DNA from: Synechococcales cyanobacterium PMM_0073
GTDB taxonomy: Bacteria; Cyanobacteriota; Cyanobacteriia; Elainellales; Elainellaceae
DNA length: 5,565 bases
Assembly (NCBI GenBank): GCA_949127695.1
Contig: CASBQH010000430.1
Location: forward strand, 1-5,565
Direction of reading: 5' to 3'
Numbering within the stretch: the stretch's first letter is position 1; every line of letters starts with the position of its first letter. Made by a program: the position numbers and the translations under genes. The notes beneath the pieces are model-generated. The model was not told where the DNA came from and did no database searches. It worked only from the letters and a program-made list of their open reading frames with translations. This document shows, in pieces, positions 1 through 4,787 of this stretch.

Positions 1-1494
1 GATCGCCGCTACCGCCAGCATCGAAATGGTGCCGGTGACGCCGCCGATAATCCATTTTTTGTTGGCCAAAGGGGCATTTTCCAGCGGCGCTGTCCAGCCC
101 TGCTCAACTGAAACTTCCGGCTCCAGACTGTGGCTATCGCCTTGGGTAAAGGTGGGCAGCGGCTCGGCTGAATTGGCTAGCGGGAAAGCGTCATCCTCGC
201 GCAGCAGCGCCGAATCGACCTCGCTAAAGTCAAAGCTGGAGGTATTGGAGGCCGTAGAAATGGCGCTAGAGCTGCTGCCCAGCGAAGGACTGGTAAAATC
301 GACCGAATTATCAGACAGGTCGAAATCCGGCAGACTGCCCAGATCGTCAAATTCGTCAAATTCGTCTAAAAAGTCAACGCTGCTGCGTCCGCCAGAGGGC
401 GGCGTATCTTCGAGCGACGGCTCTTCGCTGGTAGAAAACTCGCGGTCGTCTGCTTGATCAAAGCTGTAGCCGCTGCTGTTGGCCACAAAGGTATGGTCAT
501 CATCGTCATAGAAGCTGGCTCCATAGGCGGTTGAAGAGCCGGCTTCGTCAAACTGCTCGACAGAATAGGGCGCGGCTTCGTCTTCTGGCTCCTGATCATC
601 CATGCCCATAAACAGCGTTTCATCATCTGAAGCCTGCTGGCCAAACTGCCGCCGAAATGAAGCGGTTGAGCTAGGCTCCTCTGGCGCTGCTGTTTCAAAT
701 TCATCTAGCGAGAAGGAGTCATCTGGATCGCTAATTTCTGGGCTGGCATAGGCGGCTGAGCCAGTCGATTCAGGCGGGAAGACATCGTCAAAATCTTCGA
801 GTGAGCTGGTTTCACTGGCCGCAAACGGATTGGCATAGGCTGCGGCAGACGGGCTGTCAGGATCGTTTAACGCAGAGCTAGGAGCCGCAAATGGATTGCC
901 GCTTGGGTAGTCGATCTGGCCACCGCTGAGCTCTCGCAGATCATCGACGCTGTCCAGATTTAAATCGGCAAAATCGAGGTCGTCACCCAGGTCGTCAATC
1001 GGGGTAGAGTCACCCTGCCAGCCCAGATCGCCGCTGCCCAAGGGCGAGATCTGAGCATCTGCGGTGCTGGCAAAGTCTCGATCAATATCGGCAAATGGGT
1101 CAGCTGTGCCATCAGGCTGGGCAACTGGGCTAGTGAACAGATCTTCAGCCAAATCTGGCTCAGCGCTGCCGATAGAGTCATTGGGAGCGTCTTGGGCAGC
1201 GCCTGCCGCCTCGCTGAGACTCATCTCCTCAGCATCAGCTAGCCCTTTGTTGGCATAGTTGAGATATTCCTGGTCTGTGGTCAGATTCAGCACAGACTGA
1301 TACTGCTCGCGAGCTCGATCAAACTGCTGGAGACCGTAGCAATAGATATGTCCCCGCAGCAGACAAACGTTGGGATCAGCAGCATGGCTCTCGGCCAATT
1401 GGTCAATAATCGAAGCCGCCTCCTCATAGCTGCCGAGCATATAGGCTCTTTCGGCTTGCTTATACTCGTCTGCGAATTTTGTACCTGATGCCAT
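1..1494 (-). CDS. hmpD: HmpD/PilJ-type methyl-accepting chemotaxis receptor, N-terminal part (3' end outside window)
   Basis: The reading frame is open from ATG 1494 to the left edge (498 codons, no stop). An AGGAGA Shine-Dalgarno at 1501-1506, six bases before the ATG, supports the start. Residues about 8-85 form a TPR-like helical module, with RGHIYCYGLQQF at 47-58, a motif I recognise from cyanobacterial PilJ/HmpD proteins. Residues about 91-478 are low complexity, rich in Asp, Glu, Ser and Ala, and probably disordered. KKW at 479-481 followed by IIGGVTGTISMLAVAAI is the beginning of a membrane segment, so everything before it should be cytoplasmic. HAMP and MCP signalling domains are expected beyond the edge but are not seen here; the receptor call rests on the N-terminus and the PatA-CheY-CheW gene order. 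In Nostoc, HmpD is the receptor of the hormogonium motility system; Synechocystis PilJ/PixJ are relatives. It follows hmpC by 98 bp with no clear terminator between, so co-transcription is likely. Which paralogue it is (Hmp, Pix or Ptx) is less certain than the family. Confidence 0.85.
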   Translation of the reverse strand, partial: MASGTKFADEYKQAERAYMLGSYEEAASIIDQLAESHAADPNVCLLRGHIYCYGLQQFDRAREQYQSVLNLTTDQEYLNYANKGLADAEEMSLSEAAGAAQDAPNDSIGSAEPDLAEDLFTSPVAQPDGTADPFADIDRDFASTADAQISPLGSGDLGWQGDSTPIDDLGDDLDFADLNLDSVDDLRELSGGQIDYPSGNPFAAPSSALNDPDSPSAAAYANPFAASETSSLEDFDDVFPPESTGSAAYASPEISDPDDSFSLDEFETAAPEEPSSTASFRRQFGQQASDDETLFMGMDDQEPEDEAAPYSVEQFDEAGSSTAYGASFYDDDDHTFVANSSGYSFDQADDREFSTSEEPSLEDTPPSGGRSSVDFLDEFDEFDDLGSLPDFDLSDNSVDFTSPSLGSSSSAISTASNTSSFDFSEVDSALLREDDAFPLANSAEPLPTFTQGDSHSLEPEVSVEQGWTAPLENAPLANKKWIIGGVTGTISMLAVAAI

Positions 1495-1500
1495 CTTGCT

Positions 1501-1506
1501 TCTCCT
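1501..1506 (-). promoter_or_regulatory. Shine-Dalgarno of hmpD-like gene
   Basis: On the minus strand this reads AGGAGA, six bases upstream of ATG 1494. It is the best ribosome binding site in the window and fixes the start of the receptor gene. It contrasts with the CheW gene just upstream, which has none. Confidence 0.7.
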
Positions 1507-1592
1507 GCCCATGCGAGTGTCCGAAATTAAGCTCTGTGCTCTACGCCGCCTGCCATGCCCCGTCTGATTTACATCTTGTTTTACCCCCTGAC

Positions 1593-2123
1593 TCAAGCCG
1601 CCCAGCGAGCTGAGCGCAGAATGGCCACCTGATCGAGCAGCCGCAGCAGTGGGTTTTTACCCTCACCCATGAGCCATTCGCCCCTCAGGAAAGGAGCCAT
1701 GCCGTCCGGCACGTTAGTTGGCATTTGAATCTCTTCAATATCTAGCCAAGCCATGCCAATAATGCGCTCTACGGCTAGCCCTACCATCATGTCTTGATCT
1801 TCGATGGCAATCACCGAAATCTCGGCTCGATCAGTGCTAAGCGGCGTTGCTTCTCCCAAAAACTGCCCTAGATCTGCCACCCAAATCACCCGTCCCCGGA
1901 CGTTGAGCGTGCCCAGCAGCAGCGGCGAGACGTTGGGAATTGGCGTAATCCGGTCAGGGGGGGAAGAAAACACCTCCCGAATCCCGGAGGCTGGCAGGGC
2001 AAATTCTTCACCCGAAGTGACAAAAAACCGCAGGTGCAGTTCACCTTCAGGGCTTTCCAACTGCTGGAACTCTGGCGCTTGGTCTTGTCCTTTCCCAGTT
2101 AAAAAATCTGGACTTCCGATCAT
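1593..2123 (-). CDS. hmpC: CheW-like adaptor protein (HmpC/PilI type)
   Basis: A 176-residue CheW-domain protein, the usual size for a stand-alone CheW, expected to couple the receptor to a CheA-type kinase in the cytoplasm. An N-terminal tail of about 27 residues precedes the fold. The core begins at LHLRFFVTSGEEFALP (29-44), and the CheW signature is ITPIPNVSPLLLGTLNVRG (59-77), with the conserved Asn74, Arg76 and Gly77 of the kinase/receptor contact loop. The C-terminus LLDQVAILRSARWAA is typical of cyanobacterial PilI/HmpC. Start choice: ATG 2123 is the only ATG, GTG or TTG in frame after the in-frame stop at 2181-2183, and the family begins with this kind of MxGxPDFLTG sequence. There is no Shine-Dalgarno; a degenerate three-copy repeat abuts the ATG instead. 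It lies 225 bp after hmpB and 98 bp before hmpD; I see nothing functional in the 98-bp gap apart from the hmpD ribosome binding site. Confidence 0.93.
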   Translation of the reverse strand: MIGSPDFLTGKGQDQAPEFQQLESPEGELHLRFFVTSGEEFALPASGIREVFSSPPDRITPIPNVSPLLLGTLNVRGRVIWVADLGQFLGEATPLSTDRAEISVIAIEDQDMMVGLAVERIIGMAWLDIEEIQMPTNVPDGMAPFLRGEWLMGEGKNPLLRLLDQVAILRSARWAA

Positions 2124-2171
2124 TTGGCTTGACTCAATTTGTTGGCACTCAACTGATTGGCATTCAATTTG
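2124..2171. repeat. Three degenerate 15-18 bp tandem repeats directly before the CheW start codon
   Basis: The plus strand reads TTGGCTTGACTCAATTTG (2124-2141), TTGGCACTCAACTGA (2142-2156) and TTGGCATTCAATTTG (2157-2171), back to back. Copies 2 and 3 share 11 of 15 bases; copy 1 is the same unit with three extra bases after TTGGC. In the minus-strand mRNA each unit ends in GCCAA and the last one touches the ATG of hmpC, occupying the position where a Shine-Dalgarno would lie. All unit lengths are multiples of three and the array is in frame with hmpC, with no stop inside it, but no standard start codon precedes it. Confidence 0.75.
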
Positions 2172-2179
2172 CGGTAGAA

Positions 2180-2208
2180 ATCATAGAATTCCCTATATTT
2201 TTAACCTA
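2180..2208 (-). promoter_or_regulatory. Candidate promoter for hmpC-like gene
   Basis: On the minus strand there is a TATGAT -10 box (2180-2185) 17 bp from a weak -35 TAGGTT (2203-2208), inside the most AT-rich stretch of the window (about 2178-2245). Transcription would start near 2173, about 50 bases before the CheW ATG, so that the whole repeat array would lie in the 5' leader. Only the -10 is a good match, so this is a tentative call. Confidence 0.3.
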
Positions 2209-2249
2209 CCCAAGCAAAAATATTTCGTATCTCTTAATTTATTGCTCAA

Positions 2250-2295
2250 GCTCAGGCAATTTTGCAACTATCTTGGCCTCAGAATTGGCCTGAGC
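2250..2295. repeat. Inverted repeat (12 bp arms, one bulge) in the hmpB-hmpC gap
   Basis: GCTCAGGCAATT (2250-2261) is the reverse complement of AATTGGCCTGAGC (2283-2295) apart from one unpaired G at 2287, leaving a 21-base loop. In the minus-strand transcript this could fold into a stem-loop about 55 bases after the hmpB stop. No T-tract follows on the minus strand, so it does not look like a simple intrinsic terminator. An mRNA stabiliser, processing site or protein-binding dyad are alternatives. Confidence 0.5.
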
Positions 2296-2336
2296 AGAAT
2301 AGTCTAAGACCAGCTGAGCCGAAACCGATTTGCACC

Positions 2337-2350
2337 AGCTCAATTGAGCT
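2337..2350. repeat. 14-bp perfect palindrome overlapping the hmpB stop codon
   Basis: AGCTCAATTGAGCT is a perfect palindrome without spacer, and two bases of the TAG stop codon of the CheY gene (2349-2351) fall within it. The palindrome cannot form a normal loop without opening its centre. It could be a dimeric protein site or chance. Confidence 0.45.
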
Positions 2351-2714
2351 AGCCGCGCAGCAGCTGTTTGACGGTTCCGACCAGTTCTGTGGGCTGAAAC
2401 GGCTTGGCAATATAGGCATCTGCGCCTTGTTTCATGCCCCAATAGCGATCAAACTCCTCGCCTTTTGAAGAGCACATCACAATCGGCAAATGCTGAGTTT
2501 TGGGATCAGCTTTCAGCCGACGGCAGACTTCGTAGCCATTCATCCGAGGCATGACAATATCTAGCACAATCAAATCCGGTCGATGCCCCTGAATTTGCTC
2601 TAATGCTTCAACCCCATCACTGGCGCTGGTGACATCTAAGCCGCTGCCCTTGAGCAGATCGGCAATCATGGCCTGCTGGGCAGGACTATCTTCTACAACT
2701 AAAACGGTGCTCAT
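2349..2714 (-). CDS. hmpB: CheY-like single-domain response regulator (HmpB/PilH type)
   Basis: A 121-residue stand-alone receiver domain and nothing else, so it must act by protein contact rather than DNA binding. The acidic pocket is Glu8-Asp9 (VLVVEDSP), the phosphoacceptor is Asp52 in LIVLDIVMPRMNGYE, the switch hydroxyl is probably Ser82 (in IVMCSSKG, where most CheY proteins have Thr), and the invariant lysine is Lys104 in AKPF. It is expected to be phosphorylated by the CheA-type kinase of the cluster. ATG 2714 is chosen because the family begins MSTVLVVEDS and an AGGGA Shine-Dalgarno (2723-2727) sits eight bases upstream; a TTG at 2738 would add eight residues that lack family support. 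It lies 268 bp after hmpA and 225 bp before hmpC, wider than usual for a tight operon. The symbol follows gene order; PilH or PixH are equally valid names for the family. Confidence 0.93.
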   Translation of the reverse strand: MSTVLVVEDSPAQQAMIADLLKGSGLDVTSASDGVEALEQIQGHRPDLIVLDIVMPRMNGYEVCRRLKADPKTQHLPIVMCSSKGEEFDRYWGMKQGADAYIAKPFQPTELVGTVKQLLRG

Positions 2715-2982
2715 CGTGCATGTCCCTGCTAAGTGCAAGCTTGAATGGGTCAGCCTAGTGCGGCAAGTCTTTCAGCAGCCGACTCGCGCCTCCTGCTACT
2801 ACCATTAAAACTTGTTCACTCTGATCTGAATCTTTTTCGTAGAATTCTGTAGAGTTCCTCAGGCAATTCCTGACATTTCTCTCGCTGGCTTTACAGATTT
2901 TTTGCGAATCTTTTACGGAAAACCGCTGAGTCAATCGGCAATTTAGCGCTGGTGCTCTCCGGATTCAGATGCAGACTCAAAA
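2715..2982. other. 268-bp hmpA-hmpB intergenic leader
   Basis: I find no gene here in either strand. It holds the hmpB ribosome binding site, a 10-bp tandem near-repeat at 2839-2858 and the 11-mer CTCAGGCAATT (2858-2868), which is repeated exactly in the next gap at 2251-2261. TCAGG-CAATT-CCTGA (2859-2873) can form a short 5-bp hairpin. No convincing terminator follows hmpA, and no strong -35/-10 pair for hmpB was found. The length leaves room for an internal promoter or a long leader. Confidence 0.5.
2839..2858. repeat. 10-bp tandem near-repeat in hmpB leader
   Basis: GTAGAATTCT is followed immediately by GTAGAGTTCC, matching at 8 of 10 positions. It is short enough to be chance, and is listed because the other gene leaders of the locus also carry direct repeats. 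Confidence 0.35.
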
Positions 2983-4302
2983 CTATGGCTGAACTGGCTT
3001 GGGAGCAAAATTTAGATCTAGATCCCGCTCGCCTTCAATGGCATCAGCCAGCAGCTGATCGGGCTTAGGGCGATCAGGATCGCCAGCGCCAATGTATTTT
3101 TCAATCAGCATCAGCAGCTCCCCTTCCCCAAATGGCTTGGTTAAATAGTCAGTTGCGCCCACCATCCGGGCTTTGACTCGGTCGATGAAGCCGTCTTTGC
3201 CAGTTAGCATCACAATCGGCACAGCACGAAAGGCCGTTGACTTTCGCAGCATCGCGCAGATTTCATAGCCATCTAGCTCTGGCATGGTAATGTCGCACAG
3301 GATCAAATCAGGCTTGAGCTGAAAGACCAAGCTCAGCGCCTTCAGCGGGTTGCTAATGCTAGTGACTTCATAGCCATGCTGGCTCAAAATTTGCTCTACC
3401 GCCGCTCGCACCGCCGCGCCATCGTCAATGCAGACCACGCGGGGCGTATCGCTGCTCTGCCGTCTCAGGGCTGGCTCTGAGGCAGGCGGAGCCAACAGAT
3501 GCACCGAGCCTTGCCGCAGATAGGGATAGATTGTCTTGGCGACCGCCACGACATCGCGGTTGAGGTAGCGCGCCATCTGCCGCAGCGAGGTTTTGCCATC
3601 TGCCCAGCGGTCTAGCGCTTCAAAGCTCACCTCAGTCAGGCTCTTGCGGAGCTGGGCGGCATCAGCCACCGCTGGGCACTGTTCGGGGGACTGAATATGG
3701 GGATGAAACTGCTTCCATTCCTGCACCTGCTTCACAATCTGAGCCGTCAGCGGCGCAATTTCTAGCGTCACCAGCTGCGGTGCCAGCGCTGAACCCAGCT
3801 CAAAGATAAATGAGCCTTGATGCAGGCTGAGCAGGTCAAACAGGGTTTCTTGCACCATGCTCTGCAAAATGGTTCGCCCTTGCTCAGGTGTCAGGACGTG
3901 GGTTTCGAGCAAGTTCCAGAGATAGCCGTATTCCGGTGCGCTGAGGCTAGCAATGGCTGAGTCGGTTGAGCTGAGTACTGGGTCAATTTTGTAGCGCCGC
4001 AGATAGTCGCGCAGTCGCGAGAGATTGGCGGCGCTATCTCCGGCATAGCTGCTGTTGCCCGCATAGATAATCTGGCCGTTAAGAAAAAACGCAAACCAGG
4101 ACTGAGCAATCTGGGGGCTGCGGTGGAGCGAATGGCCAATCGATTCTCGACCGGAGCTGCTGCCCAAACTGTGAGCGCCATGCACCCCGTGAGCACTCTG
4201 AGCAAAGCCATGTGCCTCGACAAACAGCTCGCCCGTGCGCTGCCCTAGCTCAATCAGCTGCAAAATGCTCCGAATATCAATCTCGTTGAGTTTGCCCTGC
4301 AT
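2983..4302 (-). CDS. hmpA: PatA-type response regulator: N-terminal PATAN (DUF4388) domain and C-terminal receiver (HmpA/PilG/PixG type)
   Basis: A 439-residue cytoplasmic regulator. Residues 1-30 (MQGKLNEIDIRSILQLIELG at the start) and about 68-85 (SWFAFFLNGQIIYAG) are the two halves of the PATAN fold, separated by a His/Gly/Ser-rich insertion (31-63). A helical region runs to about residue 270. The receiver occupies about 287-405: Asp293/Asp294 in the acidic pocket, phosphoacceptor Asp337 in LILCDITMPELDGYE, Thr367 in PIVMLTGKD and Lys389 in LTKPF, so all catalytic positions are intact. A charged, Pro-containing tail (406-439) ends the protein. Family members include PatA (heterocyst patterning), PixG and PilG (phototaxis/pili) and HmpA (hormogonium motility); the CheY-CheW-MCP neighbours favour the motility type. 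Start ATG 4302 has AGGA eight bases upstream. First gene of the minus-strand cluster, divergent from hmpF. Confidence 0.93.
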   Translation of the reverse strand: MQGKLNEIDIRSILQLIELGQRTGELFVEAHGFAQSAHGVHGAHSLGSSSGRESIGHSLHRSPQIAQSWFAFFLNGQIIYAGNSSYAGDSAANLSRLRDYLRRYKIDPVLSSTDSAIASLSAPEYGYLWNLLETHVLTPEQGRTILQSMVQETLFDLLSLHQGSFIFELGSALAPQLVTLEIAPLTAQIVKQVQEWKQFHPHIQSPEQCPAVADAAQLRKSLTEVSFEALDRWADGKTSLRQMARYLNRDVVAVAKTIYPYLRQGSVHLLAPPASEPALRRQSSDTPRVVCIDDGAAVRAAVEQILSQHGYEVTSISNPLKALSLVFQLKPDLILCDITMPELDGYEICAMLRKSTAFRAVPIVMLTGKDGFIDRVKARMVGATDYLTKPFGEGELLMLIEKYIGAGDPDRPKPDQLLADAIEGERDLDLNFAPKPVQP

Positions 4303-4310
4303 TTGGCCTT

Positions 4311-4342
4311 TCCTGCAAACAGCCTGTTCTGATCCTGCAAAC
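4311..4342. repeat. 10-bp perfect direct repeat at the hmpA ribosome binding site
   Basis: TCCTGCAAAC occurs at 4311-4320 and again at 4333-4342, start-to-start distance 22 bp (about two helical turns). In the minus-strand mRNA the unit is GTTTGCAGGA, and its AGGA in the proximal copy is the Shine-Dalgarno of hmpA, so the distal copy provides a second, decoy-like AGGA. Confidence 0.6.
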
Positions 4343-4382
4343 TTAAAATTCTTCAGTCTGGGCTAAAACTGCTCAGCCAGCT

Positions 4383-4411
4383 AATCTAACACTCTTGAGA
4401 AACGCTGCCAA
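4383..4411 (-). promoter_or_regulatory. Probable sigma70-type promoter of the hmpA gene cluster
   Basis: The minus strand has -35 TTGGCA (4406-4411, 5/6 match to TTGACA), a 17-bp spacer and -10 TAGATT (4383-4388, 4/6 match to TATAAT). Predicted transcription start is near 4376, giving a leader of about 74 bases before ATG 4302. It is the best complete -35/-10 pair I found upstream of the cluster. An alternative sigma factor could still use other sites here. Confidence 0.45.
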
Positions 4412-4443
4412 GTGTGTTTCATCACTATAGCGCTCTGCATACA

Positions 4444-4461
4444 GCAGCCTGATGCAGCCTG
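4444..4461. repeat. 8-bp direct repeat with 10-bp period
   Basis: GCAGCCTG at 4444-4451 recurs at 4454-4461, one helical turn apart, on the upstream side of the candidate hmpA promoter. This is the geometry of same-face protein binding, but the repeat is short. Confidence 0.4.
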
Positions 4462-4472
4462 CACCATTTCGG

Positions 4473-4519
4473 GAACTTTAGCAGCAGGTGGGATATTAGA
4501 GAGGATGCCCCTAAAGTTC
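4473..4519. repeat. 9-bp inverted repeat in the divergent region
   Basis: GAACTTTAG (4473-4481) and CTAAAGTTC (4511-4519) are exact reverse complements separated by 29 bp; GCA (4484-4486) and TGC (4506-4508) add three more pairs inside. It lies about 170 bp upstream of hmpA and 270 bp upstream of hmpF, with no T-tract that would make it a terminator. A regulator site shared by both arms or a cruciform are possible. Confidence 0.5.
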
Positions 4520-4680
4520 AGGTCAAGCTAAAATCTTCAGCCTTCTGTGGGTAAATCCTGTGCAGAGATTAATCTTGGCATGTACATTTACAGTACGGGC
4601 ACAATGCGGTTACAGGCAGTCTGAAGCGTAGCCTGGGTTTAGAGCGGCCAGCAGCACTCAGCCTTCAGATCGCAGTAAGA

Positions 4681-4710
4681 TTGACAGGCAGACTTCCGAA
4701 CTGACAGAGT
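4681..4710 (+). promoter_or_regulatory. Candidate promoter for hmpF
   Basis: A perfect -35 TTGACA (4681-4686) is followed after 18 bp by only a poor -10, CAGAGT (4705-4710, 3/6 match). Transcription would start near 4717, leaving a leader of about 70 bases that contains the 11-bp tandem repeat. A strong -35 with a poor -10 may mean an activator-dependent or alternative-sigma promoter, or the real promoter may lie elsewhere. Confidence 0.3.
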
Positions 4711-4744
4711 TTACGAAATTCGCTGAAGCAAACAGCTGTTGAAA

Positions 4745-4766
4745 TTTGAGCATAGTTTGAGCATAG
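4745..4766. repeat. Perfect 11-bp tandem duplication in the hmpF leader
   Basis: TTTGAGCATAG occurs twice without spacer (4745-4755 and 4756-4766), ending only a few bases before the GAAGAGGA ribosome binding site of hmpF. The copies are identical, indicating either a recent duplication or selection for two sites one helical turn apart. Confidence 0.8.
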
Positions 4767-4771
4767 ACAGA

Positions 4772-4779
4772 GAAGAGGA
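4772..4779 (+). promoter_or_regulatory. Shine-Dalgarno of hmpF, supports GTG start
   Basis: The purine-rich GAAGAGGA, with GAGG as its core, ends eight bases before GTG 4788. There is no ATG near this point, so this site together with the family-typical LYLAEV N-terminus decides the start. Confidence 0.65.
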
Positions 4780-4787
4780 TTTTTGGC

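Larger units (their letters stand above)
4303..4787. other. 485-bp divergent control region between hmpA and hmpF
   Basis: I see no gene in this stretch. It carries the start signals of both arms: a good sigma70-like promoter for hmpA (4383-4411), a weaker candidate for hmpF with a perfect TTGACA (4681-4710), a second -10-like TATAGT on the minus strand (4424-4429) without a -35, a 9-bp dyad (4473-4519) and three sets of direct repeats, each listed separately. The length and number of dyads are more than a simple back-to-back promoter pair needs, suggesting regulated expression. Confidence 0.6.

Noticed and set aside
26..457. 143-codon Ser-rich open frame on the plus strand
   Set aside because: It is antisense to the acidic linker of the receptor gene. 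The Asp/Ser-rich codons of the real gene remove stops on the opposite strand, and the protein has no recognisable domain or ribosome binding site.
1804..2307. 167-codon plus-strand open frame across the CheW gene and its leader
   Set aside because: Antisense to a clearly conserved CheW domain and extending into an AT-rich leader. The translation resembles no protein, and part of it is simply the tandem repeat read in frame.
2715..2738. TTG 2738 as start of the CheY gene
   Set aside because: It adds eight residues not expected in the family, and the AGGGA Shine-Dalgarno at 2723-2727 is correctly spaced for ATG 2714.
2883..2923. AGATT...AATCT followed by T residues as a terminator between hmpA and hmpB
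   Set aside because: The stem is only five AT-rich pairs and the T residues are on the plus strand, opposite to the direction of transcription.
3891..4223. 110-codon minus-strand frame inside hmpA
   Set aside because: It is an alternative frame of the PATAN region; the hmpA frame has the conserved motifs.
4582..4596. GTAC-N7-GTAC as an NtcA or LexA site
   Set aside because: NtcA needs GTA-N8-TAC and this spacing is N9; the cyanobacterial LexA box has a shorter spacer. No -10 at the right distance was found either.
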